NCBI GenBank assembly: GCA_031422335.1
Contig: JANOQW010000007.1
Span: 1-64,000 of the forward strand
DNA: 64,000 bases
Origin: Methylotenera_A sp031422335
Lineage (GTDB): Bacteria; Pseudomonadota; Gammaproteobacteria; Burkholderiales; Methylophilaceae
Reading direction: 5' to 3'
Shown here: positions 42,873 to 51,784 of the stretch, piece by piece
How positions within the stretch are numbered: position 1 is the stretch's first letter
Layout of the letters: each line of letters starts with the position of its first letter
Notes under the pieces: generated by a model
Database searches by the model: none
What the model saw: only the letters and a program-made list of their open reading frames with translations
What the model was told of the DNA's origin: nothing
Made by a program: the position numbers and the translations under genes

Positions 42873-45783
42873 CTGCGCCACCTTTATCGGTTTTAAAAAA
42901 CGGCGTTTGAACTACTGTGGCCGTTACCAGCGAGCCGTTATCGGTACGAATTTGAAAACTGGAGCCAACGGCTTTTTTGGCTGGATTGACATATGCCAAA
43001 CCAATATGCCGATTCACAAATTGACTGAAGCCGATACTAGTCACGCGGCCTTCTATCGCTTGGCCATCCATCACCAAATTACATTCTAGCGGTAATTTCC
43101 CCCTAAAACTTTCTGCCAAAGTAAACGGTACCAGTTGTTTTTTAGATTGTTTTTTAGCGATAATTTTTAAGCTTCTTTGGCCAATAAAAAATGGCTTTTG
43201 CATTTTTACCGCCCAGTCGGCACCAATTTCAAACGGATTAGTTAAACCATCGGTATCCATCCCCGGCAAATAATGCCCCATCTCTAGCCGCAACAAGCGC
43301 TGCGCATCGGTGCCAAATGGACGAATACCATGCTGCTTACCAGCGTCGAGTAGCACCTGCCAAACTGTTGGCGTTTGCTGCATTGGCATGTGCAACTCAT
43401 ACGACAAATCAGAGACAAAAGTCACTCGGATAACTCTAGTCTCAATACCTGCTACTAACGCTTCACGCATGCTACTGTTGGGAATTGCAGCTAAATCTAT
43501 ATTAGTCACTTTAGCTAAAATTTGTTGGGCTGCAGGGCCTGCAATATTGATGGCACCGAATGCACCTGTTACATTGACCAAGCCAATATTGAGCTGCCAC
43601 ATTTGTTGACAGCGCTGCATTTCACGATACACCAAAGCTGCGTTAGAGGTGCCAATCGAAAGATAAAATAAGTCATCCGCCAAGCGGCTAGCAATGCCAT
43701 CATCTACCACCACACCCGATTCATCCAACAGCAATAAATAGCGGCAACTACCCACTTTTTGGCTAGCATAACTACCCGTGAAAAAACGCTCTAAAAATTT
43801 AGCAGCATCAGCGCCATGCACTTCTACTTTACCGAATGAGCTGCCATCAATGATGCCTGCCTTATTACGTACCGCAAGCGCTTCGGCTTGAATGGTATCT
43901 TCTGTCGTTTGACCAGCTTGCGGGTAGTAAGCAGCCCGCTTCCATGCGCCAATATCAGTAAATACCGCACCTTGCGCAGCATGCCAACTGTGCAAAGCGG
44001 TATGCCGATGCGGGTGAAAGCTGCGCCCTGCCAAGTGACCAATTGGTGTGGGGTGAAAGAATGGGCGTGAAGTGGTCGTGCCAATTTTTTCTACTGGTAA
44101 ATGACGAATCTTAGCCAAGAGTCGAATCGCATTCATATTGGAATGCTTACCTTGACTAGGCCCCATCCCTACCGTGGTAAAGCGCTTCATCAGCTCGATA
44201 TTATCAAAGCCTTCTTTTGCCGCATTTTCAAAATCTTTAATCTGAATATCTTCGTCAAAATCAACAAAGTTTTTGCCTTTTGGGTGCGCTACCATAGGGT
44301 AAGGATGACTTGGGAGATAGGCTTGGCTAGACGAGTTGCCTAGGTATTTTTCAACTTTAATCTCTTCAAACTTATGCCCTAAATAGCGTAATGCATCATT
44401 GGCCGCGCGCGCACCATCCGTCATGCGTTGCGCTAGTTCAAAAACGCCATTCACTTTACCTGCCGCAAAAATGCCTTCTGGCAATTTGGCTGGTACAAAT
44501 TGCTGCACGCCATAATCAAATTGCATAGCCGTACCCGCTTGATACAGTAAGGCTGCAGCCGGCGCCCAGCCTGCACTCATTGCAATACCATCACATTCCA
44601 AGGTAAAGCTACTATCAGTTAATGCGATACCATTTTTTTCATCGTAAGGGCAAATTACCGCAGCCCGTACGCTGGATTTATCTGATGTTGCTAAGGCTTC
44701 GTAAACACAGTGCGCGGGATAAATTTTAACGCCCGCTTGCACCAGTGCAGCCGCATGCAAGCCACCGTTGCTGCCAGTACGCATATCTACCAACGCCAAC
44801 ACCTTACTGCCCGCTTCTAATAAATCTAATGCCACGCGGTAGCCATAATCATTGGCGGTGACTACTACGCCGCTATTAAATGGTTTGGTGGCATAGCGAT
44901 GAATAAGGCGCTGCGCAGCAGAGCCCAACATGATGCCAGGCAAATCGTTATATCTAAACACTGGTGGCTGCTCAAACGCGCCGCTTGCCACAATCACCGA
45001 TTTGGCACGCACTTTTGAAATGCCATCTGCCCCCACAATAGGAATCAGATGATCTGCGTAATAACCAGCGGCATATGCGCTTGCATACACAGTAATATTG
45101 GTGTGCTGCATTACTTTGCTGACTAAATCATTCAAATAATCTGTTGAAGCTTGGTTACCAGCTTGGTCATAAGTCAGGCTGCCGCCAAGCTGCGCATTTT
45201 CATCCACCATTATCACTTTTACATTAGCGTCTGCCGCAGCGAGCGCAGCAGATAAGCCAGACGGCCCCGCGCCGATCACCAGCACGTCACAATGCGCATG
45301 CAGCTTGCGCTTCAGCGTGCGCGGAAAGTTGAAATTGGTAATACCTAGCCCCGCAGCATTGCGGATAAGCCTCTCCCAATAAGGAAATAACCAGCGCGGC
45401 TTGTAAAAAGCTTTATAGTAAAAACCCACAGGCAAAAACGGTGAAAGTACATCAATAATGCGATTTTTATCTTTTTTAACGCCGCCAATCGTGTTCACAA
45501 CATGTAACACCATGCCTTCTTTCACTAGTGTTACATCGGCGCGTATGTTGGTGTCTAGGCCATCGGTCATCAAAATATTCACATCGTGATTCGCTAGACT
45601 TAAAATGCCACGCGCACGGTGATATTTAAAGCTGCGCCCTAGCACTTTTTGGCCAGCAGCCCACAGTGCACTAGAAATCGTGTCGCCTTCAAATGCAGTA
45701 AACACTTCCCCTTCAAAGCTAAAATTAATCACTTTTTCGCGATTAATCCATTCACCTACTTGTTTTGGGTTACGCAAACTCAT
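42859..45783 (-). CDS. mgdC: N-methylglutamate dehydrogenase, alpha (SoxA-like) subunit
   Basis: A 974-residue flavoprotein subunit: N-terminal Sox-type ferredoxin-like domain (FEGEVFTAFEGDTISSALWA), NAD-binding Rossmann domain with VLVIGAGPSGLSAALAAADA (about residues 168-188), and a C-terminal GcvT aminomethyltransferase domain (from about 590), which in sarcosine oxidase hands the formaldehyde group to tetrahydrofolate. The complex oxidises N-methylglutamate back to glutamate, releasing a C1 unit. It overlaps mgdB by 4 bp (ATGA-like) and mgdD by 14 bp. Confidence 0.93.
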   Translation of the reverse strand: MSLRNPKQVGEWINREKVINFSFEGEVFTAFEGDTISSALWAAGQKVLGRSFKYHRARGILSLANHDVNILMTDGLDTNIRADVTLVKEGMVLHVVNTIGGVKKDKNRIIDVLSPFLPVGFYYKAFYKPRWLFPYWERLIRNAAGLGITNFNFPRTLKRKLHAHCDVLVIGAGPSGLSAALAAADANVKVIMVDENAQLGGSLTYDQAGNQASTDYLNDLVSKVMQHTNITVYASAYAAGYYADHLIPIVGADGISKVRAKSVIVASGAFEQPPVFRYNDLPGIMLGSAAQRLIHRYATKPFNSGVVVTANDYGYRVALDLLEAGSKVLALVDMRTGSNGGLHAAALVQAGVKIYPAHCVYEALATSDKSSVRAAVICPYDEKNGIALTDSSFTLECDGIAMSAGWAPAAALLYQAGTAMQFDYGVQQFVPAKLPEGIFAAGKVNGVFELAQRMTDGARAANDALRYLGHKFEEIKVEKYLGNSSSQAYLPSHPYPMVAHPKGKNFVDFDEDIQIKDFENAAKEGFDNIELMKRFTTVGMGPSQGKHSNMNAIRLLAKIRHLPVEKIGTTTSRPFFHPTPIGHLAGRSFHPHRHTALHSWHAAQGAVFTDIGAWKRAAYYPQAGQTTEDTIQAEALAVRNKAGIIDGSSFGKVEVHGADAAKFLERFFTGSYASQKVGSCRYLLLLDESGVVVDDGIASRLADDLFYLSIGTSNAALVYREMQRCQQMWQLNIGLVNVTGAFGAINIAGPAAQQILAKVTNIDLAAIPNSSMREALVAGIETRVIRVTFVSDLSYELHMPMQQTPTVWQVLLDAGKQHGIRPFGTDAQRLLRLEMGHYLPGMDTDGLTNPFEIGADWAVKMQKPFFIGQRSLKIIAKKQSKKQLVPFTLAESFRGKLPLECNLVMDGQAIEGRVTSIGFSQFVNRHIGLAYVNPAKKAVGSSFQIRTDNGSLVTATVVQTPFFKTDKGGADAIV

Positions 45784-46052
45784 TTTGCTACCTTTGCATG
45801 CATATCAGACAGCAAATAGGTGCGAGAAACTTTATCAGTCAATGTATTGCGTTCGGCAATAAACCAAGTGCCGCTGGGGCTGTGATACCACCACTCTTTT
45901 TTGTCCCCTGGTGTACCCTGACGGTTATGCACATAGGCCGCCCATTCAGCGTCTGTGCAAGTGTCTGGGTTGGGAGCAACACGATATTCACCACCGAAAA
46001 TAAATTCGCTTAATGGGCGCGTTCCGTTAACTGGGCAGGTAAGTAATTTCAT
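45780..46052 (-). CDS. mgdB: N-methylglutamate dehydrogenase, delta (SoxD-like) subunit
   Basis: A 90-residue SoxD-like subunit. It has the LTCPVNGTRPLSEFIFGGEY start with the first zinc-ligand cysteine, PDTCTDAEWAAYVHNRQGTPG and a WWYHSPSGTWFIAERNT motif typical of delta subunits. In sarcosine oxidase this subunit helps hold the complex together. Its ATG overlaps the stop of the 48-residue ORF upstream (ATGA). Confidence 0.9.
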   Translation of the reverse strand: MKLLTCPVNGTRPLSEFIFGGEYRVAPNPDTCTDAEWAAYVHNRQGTPGDKKEWWYHSPSGTWFIAERNTLTDKVSRTYLLSDMHAKVAK

Positions 46053-46195
46053 AGAAAATCCATTTTTCGGGCGAATTGCTGCGTTGCGCGGTGCTCGGAA
46101 TCCTCATGTAATAAAACATACATTCTGGCTCCTGCGCTCCGTGCGCCTTGCACTCCATCCCGAAATTCTGAATTTTTAGAGGCTAGCATAGACAT
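46049..46195 (-). CDS. 48-residue ORF of repeat-like composition between mgdA and mgdB
   Basis: The spacer between mgdA and mgdB is a single open frame. It starts with an ATG sharing a base with the mgdA stop (TAATG) and ends in a TGA overlapping the mgdB ATG (ATGA). The product begins MSMLASKNSEFRDG and ends ATQQFARKMDFL. Codons such as CGG, AGA and GGA are common here but rare in neighbouring genes, so the segment looks like an inserted repeat that has kept the operon open. I have an impression of similar text in spurious ORFs of other betaproteobacteria; this is unverified. Translation is plausible, function unknown. Confidence 0.45.
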   Translation of the reverse strand: MSMLASKNSEFRDGVQGARSAGARMYVLLHEDSEHRATQQFARKMDFL

Positions 46196-47436
46196 TAATG
46201 ACCTACCGAGGCCGCGCCCTTTTCACCTGTGAGTTCATAATCTTCAAAGCGTGATAAGCGAAAAGTGTGAATCAATTGGTGGTTACTATCATTGGCAATG
46301 GTAGCAGCCATGGTTTTTCCACTAATCGGCGTCGCTTTAAAGCCCCAAGTACCCCAACCTGCATCTAAATAAAAACCTTCAATCGGCGTTTTACCCATAA
46401 TCGGCGCAAAATCTGGTGTCATATCTGCCATGCCGCCCCACTGCCGCACAATTTTTATGTTAGATAAAAATGGGAACATATCGAGCATGTGCGCGGTTAA
46501 CCCTTCCACAAAATCGAGCGTGCTACGCGATGAATGTACTTCGTAAGGATCTAGCGAAGAACCCATTACTAGCTCGCCACGCGAAGATTGGCTAACATAG
46601 ACATGCAAGCTGCCTGATACCAAAATTTGATTTAACCACGGCTTCATTGGCTCGGTCACGCAGGCTTGCAAGGGCTGAATAATAATCGGTGTTTTTAAAT
46701 CTACCATCTCGGTAATACGGGGCGTAAAGCCTGCAACCGCGCATAACACTTGCTTGGTTTCGATATAACCTTTATTTGTGTTCACACCGCACACTTTGCC
46801 ATTTTTAACATCAATACTCAGTACTTCGGTATTTTGATAAATCTCAGTGCCGTAACTATCTGCGCCACGCGCATAACCCCATGCCACGCCATCGTGTCGC
46901 GCAATTGAGCCTGGCGCATGGTATAAAGCCCCTAAAATAGGTGCTTGGCCACTACAGCTAATATCAATTTGCGGGCAGGCTTTTTTAATTTCATCCGGGC
47001 CTACTACGCGGCTAGCTACACCCATGTGTTTATTCACCTCGGCGCGCCAACGCATGGTGCGCAAGGCAGAATCGGTATGCGCCAGCGTAAAATGGCCACG
47101 CGTAGAATAGAACAAATTGAGGTCCAGCTCTTCAGATAAACCTTCGTAAATTTTTACGCTGGCATCGTAGAAATTAACGCCTTCTGGTGTGAGGTAATTT
47201 GAGCGCACAATGGCCGTATTGCGGCCAGTATTGCCGCCACCAATATAGCCTTTTTCTAGCACGGCTACATTGCTAATACCATGGTCTTTACCCAAGTAAT
47301 AAGCGGCGGCCAAGCCATGGCCACCGCCGCCAATAATCACGACATCATAGGATTTTTTTGGCACCTCAAGTGCCCTAAAAAAACGCTTAGCTGGGTAATC
47401 TTTTTTGAGTGCGTATTTAAGTAACCTAAATGGCAT
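46195..47436 (-). CDS. mgdA: N-methylglutamate dehydrogenase, beta (SoxB-like) subunit
   Basis: A 413-residue FAD-dependent oxidoreductase of the DAO/sarcosine oxidase beta family. The dinucleotide-binding motif VVIIGGGGHGLAAAYYLG lies at about residues 32-49, then EKGYIGGGNTGRNTAIVRSNY (flavin site) and the C-terminal GWGTWGFKATPISGK. It is the N-methylglutamate-oxidising subunit. It is first in the mgd operon, divergent from the XRE-cupin regulator; the 213-bp gap between them contains repeated AACTT boxes. Confidence 0.93.
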   Translation of the reverse strand: MPFRLLKYALKKDYPAKRFFRALEVPKKSYDVVIIGGGGHGLAAAYYLGKDHGISNVAVLEKGYIGGGNTGRNTAIVRSNYLTPEGVNFYDASVKIYEGLSEELDLNLFYSTRGHFTLAHTDSALRTMRWRAEVNKHMGVASRVVGPDEIKKACPQIDISCSGQAPILGALYHAPGSIARHDGVAWGYARGADSYGTEIYQNTEVLSIDVKNGKVCGVNTNKGYIETKQVLCAVAGFTPRITEMVDLKTPIIIQPLQACVTEPMKPWLNQILVSGSLHVYVSQSSRGELVMGSSLDPYEVHSSRSTLDFVEGLTAHMLDMFPFLSNIKIVRQWGGMADMTPDFAPIMGKTPIEGFYLDAGWGTWGFKATPISGKTMAATIANDSNHQLIHTFRLSRFEDYELTGEKGAASVGH

Positions 47437-47516
47437 TGCTAAACCTTAAAGCGCTAAAAATTATTTTAATATTCACACCGTATTTAGCCATATTTGCCAA
47501 TTCACTGTCAAGCTAT

Positions 47517-47639
47517 TATGAAACTTTATTTCTTTATATGAAACTTAATGTTAAACTTAAAGTTCAATAAAATTATGCTTTGATATTTAATACAGCAGTC
47601 ATTATGATTACTATCATGTTACTAATTCATATGAAACTT
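47517..47639. promoter_or_regulatory. Repeated AACTT boxes between mgdA and the XRE-cupin gene (putative operator)
   Basis: TATGAAACTT occurs at 47517-47526, 47537-47546 and 47630-47639; the first two are exactly 20 bp apart, about two helical turns. Between them and the third copy lies a 17-bp imperfect palindrome, TTAAACTTAAAGTTCAA, with AACTT/AAGTT half-sites. The last copy abuts the regulator gene's own start. I infer binding sites for the adjacent regulator, controlling both directions. Confidence 0.55.
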
Positions 47640-47649
47640 AAGGTTTAGA

Positions 47650-48360
47650 ATGGTCTCAACACCAAAAATTCTAACGAACAAAGTTGAAAGTACTAATGCT
47701 GAAAGTACTACGGCTGAAAGTACCAAGCTAGACGCTGTCAAATCTGATATTCAAAATAAATCGCTGGGGCGCCATCTTGGCAACACCATACGCCAACTAC
47801 GCTTAGAACATAATTTAACCATTGCCAACGTGGCTGAACGCGCTGGCATTAGTCGTGGCATGCTGAGTAAAATTGAAAATAGCTTAGCTGCTACTAGCCT
47901 AGAAACTTTAGAGCAGCTGGCCAATGCGCTTGGTGTAACGCTTGCCAAGTTATTTCAAAACTATAATTTACCGCGCGGTGCGGCGCAGCTGGTTAAAAAG
48001 GGTCAGGGTATGGAGGTGGTGCGTCGTGGCACTAAGGTTGGCCATACTTATCAGCTGCTGGCTTACGATCAAGGTCCGCATAAAACTTTTGAGCCATTTT
48101 TAATCTCGTTGGAAGATTCGCTTGAGCAATTCCCCTCATTTGAGCATCCTGGCACTGAGTTTTTGCATATGCTTGAAGGTATATTGGAATACCGCGTAGG
48201 CGAAGAAACTTTTGTACTCAAAGCAGGTGATTCGCTGACATTTCGCGGGGAAATTCCGCATCGGCCAGAAAATTTAATTAAAACACCGATTAAATTTTTA
48301 GCCATTATTCATTATGATTCACCTATGCAAGCCAACGAACAAGAGCAAGCTGAGGATTAA
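47650..48360 (+). CDS. XRE-family regulator with cupin sensor domain
   Basis: A 236-residue regulator: unstructured N-terminus with three EST-containing repeats (VESTNAESTTAESTKL), helix-turn-helix (about residues 38-100; IRQLRLEHNLTIANVAERAGISRG), and a C-terminal cupin domain (about 155-228; HPGTEFLHMLEGILEYRVGEE, GDSLTFRGEIPHRPENL). Such proteins bind a small molecule in the cupin barrel. It is divergent from mgdA with shared operator-like repeats, so control of the NMG genes is likely, perhaps in response to a pathway intermediate. The triple repeat is in the DNA too (GAAAGTAC three times). Confidence 0.85.
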   Translation: MVSTPKILTNKVESTNAESTTAESTKLDAVKSDIQNKSLGRHLGNTIRQLRLEHNLTIANVAERAGISRGMLSKIENSLAATSLETLEQLANALGVTLAKLFQNYNLPRGAAQLVKKGQGMEVVRRGTKVGHTYQLLAYDQGPHKTFEPFLISLEDSLEQFPSFEHPGTEFLHMLEGILEYRVGEETFVLKAGDSLTFRGEIPHRPENLIKTPIKFLAIIHYDSPMQANEQEQAED

Positions 48361-48362
48361 GG

Positions 48363-48815
48363 GTGGAAAATATTAGTTATGGTGCTGCCAAACAAAGCGA
48401 TATTGCAGATTTAGTTAATTTGTTATCGGTACTATTTAATATCGAGGAAGACTTTAAGCCAGATGCCAGCAAACAAACCGCTGGGCTAGTATTATTGTTA
48501 AACAGCCAAGCTGGCAGCATACAAGTGGCCAGAAACGCTGCAGGCAAGATCATCGGCATGGTCACTGCGCAGTTGGTCATTTCCACCGCACAAGGCGCAG
48601 CTTCTGCTTGGGTAGAAGATATGGTGATTGATGTAAATTATCGGAGGCTGGGCATAGGCAAAACCTTGCTACAAAACACCTTGGCTTGGGCCAAACAAAA
48701 TGGCGCCACGCGCGCGCAGCTGTTGGTAGATACGGCAAATACAGATGCGATTAATTACTACCAGCAGCTTGATTGGGAATCTACGCAATTGCAGGCGCGC
48801 AGAGTATTTATATAG
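48363..48815 (+). CDS. GNAT-family N-acetyltransferase
   Basis: A 150-residue GNAT protein with the acetyl-CoA pyrophosphate loop RRLGIGKTLL (about residues 95-104) and flanking VEDMVIDVNY and ARAQLLVDTANTDAINYYQQ. It starts with GTG 2 bp after the regulator stop, so the two share a transcript. The acceptor could be an amine, an amino acid or a protein; the link with the methylamine regulator suggests a pathway metabolite, without proof. Confidence 0.83.
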   Translation: MENISYGAAKQSDIADLVNLLSVLFNIEEDFKPDASKQTAGLVLLLNSQAGSIQVARNAAGKIIGMVTAQLVISTAQGAASAWVEDMVIDVNYRRLGIGKTLLQNTLAWAKQNGATRAQLLVDTANTDAINYYQQLDWESTQLQARRVFI

Positions 48816-48853
48816 CATTATTTATTGAATAAAATATATACATGTAATTTTAT

Positions 48854-48892
48854 ATGCCCTGCAAGCCAATATCTATGCGGCTCCCAGAGCAT
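48854..48892. repeat. Palindromic intergenic repeat, copy 3
   Basis: Reads ATGCCCTGCAAGCCAATATC followed by TATGCGGCTCCCAGAGCAT, with two or three changes from the copy at 2593. Stems CTGCAAGCC and GGCTCCCAG pair with one interruption. It lies between the convergent ends of the GNAT gene and pntB. Confidence 0.66.
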
Positions 48893-48916
48893 CTATTAAT
48901 TAGGCTGTTTTAAACT

Positions 48917-50287
48917 TTAATCAAGCGCTTTTACAATGCTCTCGACCACATGTTTTGCATCGCCAAACACCATCATGGTTTTATCTAAATAAAATAACTC
49001 ATTATCAAGCCCCGCATAGCCCGCTGCCATGCTACGTTTATTGACAATAATGGTTTTGGCTTTATACGCTTCCAAAATGGGCATGCCATAAATAGCGCTA
49101 CCAGCCATTTTGGCGGCAGGGTTCACCACATCGTTGGCCCCAATCACAAACACCACGTCGGTTTGGCCGAATTCATTATTCACATCTTCCATCTCTACCA
49201 CTTGCTCATACGGTACATCTGCTTCTGCTAAAAGTACGTTCATATGCCCTGGCATGCGCCCTGCAACTGGGTGGATGGCATATTTCACGTTGACACCTTT
49301 TGCAATCAACTTGGTGGTCAGCTCTTGCAAAGCATGTTGCGCGCGCGAAACTGCTAGGCCATAACCTGGCACAACAATCACCGTATCGGCATTGCCCATT
49401 AAAAACGCCACATCATCTGCCGAGCCAGATTTCACGGCTTTTTGTTCACCGCCAGTCCTATCCACCGCCGCTTCTGCACCAAAGCCACCCAGCATCACCG
49501 CAATAATCGAGCGATTCATGGCCTTGCACATAATGTAGGACAAAATCGCGCCTGACGAACCCACGCAGGCGCCTGCGATAATCAACACTGGGTTATTCAG
49601 CGTAAAGCCAATACCCGCCGCTGCCCAACCAGAATAACTGTTGAGCATAGAAACTACTACGGGCATGTCTGCGCCGCCAATGGGGATGATAAGCGTAATG
49701 CCCAAAATGAGTGCAAAACCACACATGGTTAAAAATACGGTTTGATTGCCTTGCAGGTAAAACAAAATGCCAAAACCTAGCATCAACAAGGCCAGCACGA
49801 GGTTGAACAAATGCTGACCTTTGAAAATCACTGGTTTGGAGCCAAATTTACCTGAAAGCTTGCCAAAAGCGACCACAGAAGCGGTAAAAGTAATCGCACC
49901 AATAAACGCGCCTATAAATAACTCAATGCGCTGAACCGATGTATGTGTCTCTGCCGTATTAAAGATAGCAGCAATGGCGATTAATACCGCTGACAAACCT
50001 ACAAATGAGTGCATCAGCGCCACCAACTCTGGCATTTTGGTCATCTGCACGCGTTTTGCCGCCAAAGTGCCGACAATTGCACCTAAAACAATCGCCCCCG
50101 CAATCAGTGGCATGATGAGATTGTGGCCAACAAAAAATGTGGTAATCACAGCAATCGCCATGCCTACCATGCCAAGCGTATTGCCTAGCCTTGCACTGGT
50201 TGGAGATGCCAGCCCTTTGAGCGAGAAAATAAATAACACTGCCGAGATTAAATAAGCAGCACTTGTGAAATTAGGATTAATGTCCAT
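48917..50287 (-). CDS. pntB: Proton-translocating NAD(P) transhydrogenase, beta subunit
   Basis: PntB (456 residues) has eight to nine membrane helices followed by the NADP(H)-binding domain III: VPGYGLAVSRAQHALQEL (about residues 310-327), GHMNVLLAEADVPYE, VFVIGANDVVNPAA and IIVNKRSMAAGYAGLDN. It couples proton entry to reduction of NADP+ by NADH. Its ATG shares a base with the pntAB stop. Placed at the end of the CBB gene run, it probably supplies NADPH for CO2 fixation or biosynthesis. Confidence 0.95.
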   Translation of the reverse strand: MDINPNFTSAAYLISAVLFIFSLKGLASPTSARLGNTLGMVGMAIAVITTFFVGHNLIMPLIAGAIVLGAIVGTLAAKRVQMTKMPELVALMHSFVGLSAVLIAIAAIFNTAETHTSVQRIELFIGAFIGAITFTASVVAFGKLSGKFGSKPVIFKGQHLFNLVLALLMLGFGILFYLQGNQTVFLTMCGFALILGITLIIPIGGADMPVVVSMLNSYSGWAAAGIGFTLNNPVLIIAGACVGSSGAILSYIMCKAMNRSIIAVMLGGFGAEAAVDRTGGEQKAVKSGSADDVAFLMGNADTVIVVPGYGLAVSRAQHALQELTTKLIAKGVNVKYAIHPVAGRMPGHMNVLLAEADVPYEQVVEMEDVNNEFGQTDVVFVIGANDVVNPAAKMAGSAIYGMPILEAYKAKTIIVNKRSMAAGYAGLDNELFYLDKTMMVFGDAKHVVESIVKALD

Positions 50288-50607
50288 TAGTGTTTGACCT
50301 CGGACACTGACTTTTCTTTTTTCTTGAACATTTCCAGCATTCTACGTGTGACTAAAAAACCGCCAAAAATATTAATCGAAGCCAAAAAAACGGCTATTGA
50401 AGCCAAAATACTGGCTAAATTTAAGGTACTCGCATCAATAGTCACCGTTTGTAGCATCGCTCCAACAATCACAATACCTGAAATCGCATTGGTCACCGAC
50501 ATCAAGGGCGTATGCAGTGCAGGCGTTACCGTCCACACTACGTGGTAGCCAACAAAAATAGCCAGCACGAAAATGGTGATATTTTGCATGGTGAGCAATT
50601 CTGTCAT
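50287..50607 (-). CDS. pntAB: NAD(P) transhydrogenase, alpha subunit membrane part
   Basis: A 106-residue membrane protein equal to the C-terminal helices of single-chain PntA: ITIFVLAIFVGYHVVWTVTPALHTPLMSVTNAISGI and ILASIAVFLASINIFGGFLVTRRML. The alpha subunit is split in two genes here, as in Rhodospirillum-type transhydrogenases. It starts 27 bp after pntAA and overlaps pntB by 1 bp. Confidence 0.93.
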   Translation of the reverse strand: MTELLTMQNITIFVLAIFVGYHVVWTVTPALHTPLMSVTNAISGIVIVGAMLQTVTIDASTLNLASILASIAVFLASINIFGGFLVTRRMLEMFKKKEKSVSEVKH

Positions 50608-50634
50608 AAGCGCTTTCCTATTTCTTTTCAGTCA

Positions 50635-51774
50635 CTATTTTTTAATTAATTGGCCGTCTTTGCACATCAAACTTGCTGTCACTAACTCGTCATCCGCAGG
50701 GATATTCAATTTCCCTTCAAATATTAATAGCTTCAAAAACTCTAAAATATTACGCGCATAAAATGCCGAGGCATCCGTAGCCACCAAACTGGGTAAATTG
50801 GTATAGCCGACAATGGTCACGCCATGCTTCATAATGACTTGATTTGCCTCGGTGAGCGGACAATTGCCAGCGCCCGTTTTACTTGTGCCTGCCGCCATAT
50901 CGATAATCACTGAGCCAGCTTTCATCATGGCTACCGTTTCGGCATGAATTAACACAGGCGGCTCGCGGCCAGGAATAAGCGCTGAGGAAATGACAATATC
51001 GGCCTCTGCGGCTCGCTGGGCAACGAGTGCAGCTTGCCGTTGCATCCACGAAGCTGGCATTGGTCTTGCATAGCCACCAACACCTGCGGCAATTTCTTTT
51101 TCTTCTTCTGTTTCATAAGGCACATCTAAAAACTTAGCGCCAAGTGATTCTATTTGCTCTTTTACTGCAGGTCGCACGTCAGAAGCCTCGACCACTGCGC
51201 CTAATCTTTTAGCGGTAGCAATCGCTTGCAAGCCTGCAACCCCTGCCCCCAACACCAATACCCGCGCGGCTTTCACCGTGCCTGCCGAAGTCATTAACAT
51301 AGGCATAAAACGTTGATAAAAATGGCTAGCGAGCAACGCAGCTTTGTATCCCGCCACATTGGCTTGCGATGACAACACGTCCATGCTTTGTGCTCTGGAG
51401 TTTCTTGGAAGCGCCTCAAGCGAAAATGCCGTGATGCCCTGTGCGGCCATGGCGTTTAATTGTGGTAGATTAAAAGGCTCTAACATTCCAATTAACACAG
51501 TGCCCGATTTCATGGCTTTAATCTCGCTTGGCTCTGGCGCACGTACTTTTAGAATTAGATCGGCTTCAAATACCTCTTTTGTGGAAACAATCTCAGCACC
51601 AGCTGCTTGATAAGCTGCATCTGTCATGCTGGCAAGTTCGCCAGCACTTTTTTGTATGAAAATTCGGCAACCTAAACCAACCATTTTTTTAACAGTTTCA
51701 GGTGTCGCAGCGACGCGCTGCTCTTCGTTTTTAATTTCGACAGGAATACCAATGACGAGTGAGTGATCTCTCAT
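50635..51774 (-). CDS. pntAA: NAD(P) transhydrogenase, alpha subunit NAD-binding part
   Basis: A 379-residue soluble domain I, related to alanine dehydrogenase: GIPVEIKNEEQRVAATPETV at the start, then VLGAGVAGLQAIATAKRLGAVVEASDVR (dinucleotide fold, about residues 170-197), GGYARPMP and VIVDMAAG-like SVIIDMAAGTSKTGAG. It binds NAD(H). It starts 10 bp after tpiA on the same strand, so the transhydrogenase genes extend the cbb operon. Confidence 0.94.
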   Translation of the reverse strand: MRDHSLVIGIPVEIKNEEQRVAATPETVKKMVGLGCRIFIQKSAGELASMTDAAYQAAGAEIVSTKEVFEADLILKVRAPEPSEIKAMKSGTVLIGMLEPFNLPQLNAMAAQGITAFSLEALPRNSRAQSMDVLSSQANVAGYKAALLASHFYQRFMPMLMTSAGTVKAARVLVLGAGVAGLQAIATAKRLGAVVEASDVRPAVKEQIESLGAKFLDVPYETEEEKEIAAGVGGYARPMPASWMQRQAALVAQRAAEADIVISSALIPGREPPVLIHAETVAMMKAGSVIIDMAAGTSKTGAGNCPLTEANQVIMKHGVTIVGYTNLPSLVATDASAFYARNILEFLKLLIFEGKLNIPADDELVTASLMCKDGQLIKK

Positions 51775-51784
51775 TTTGCTATCT

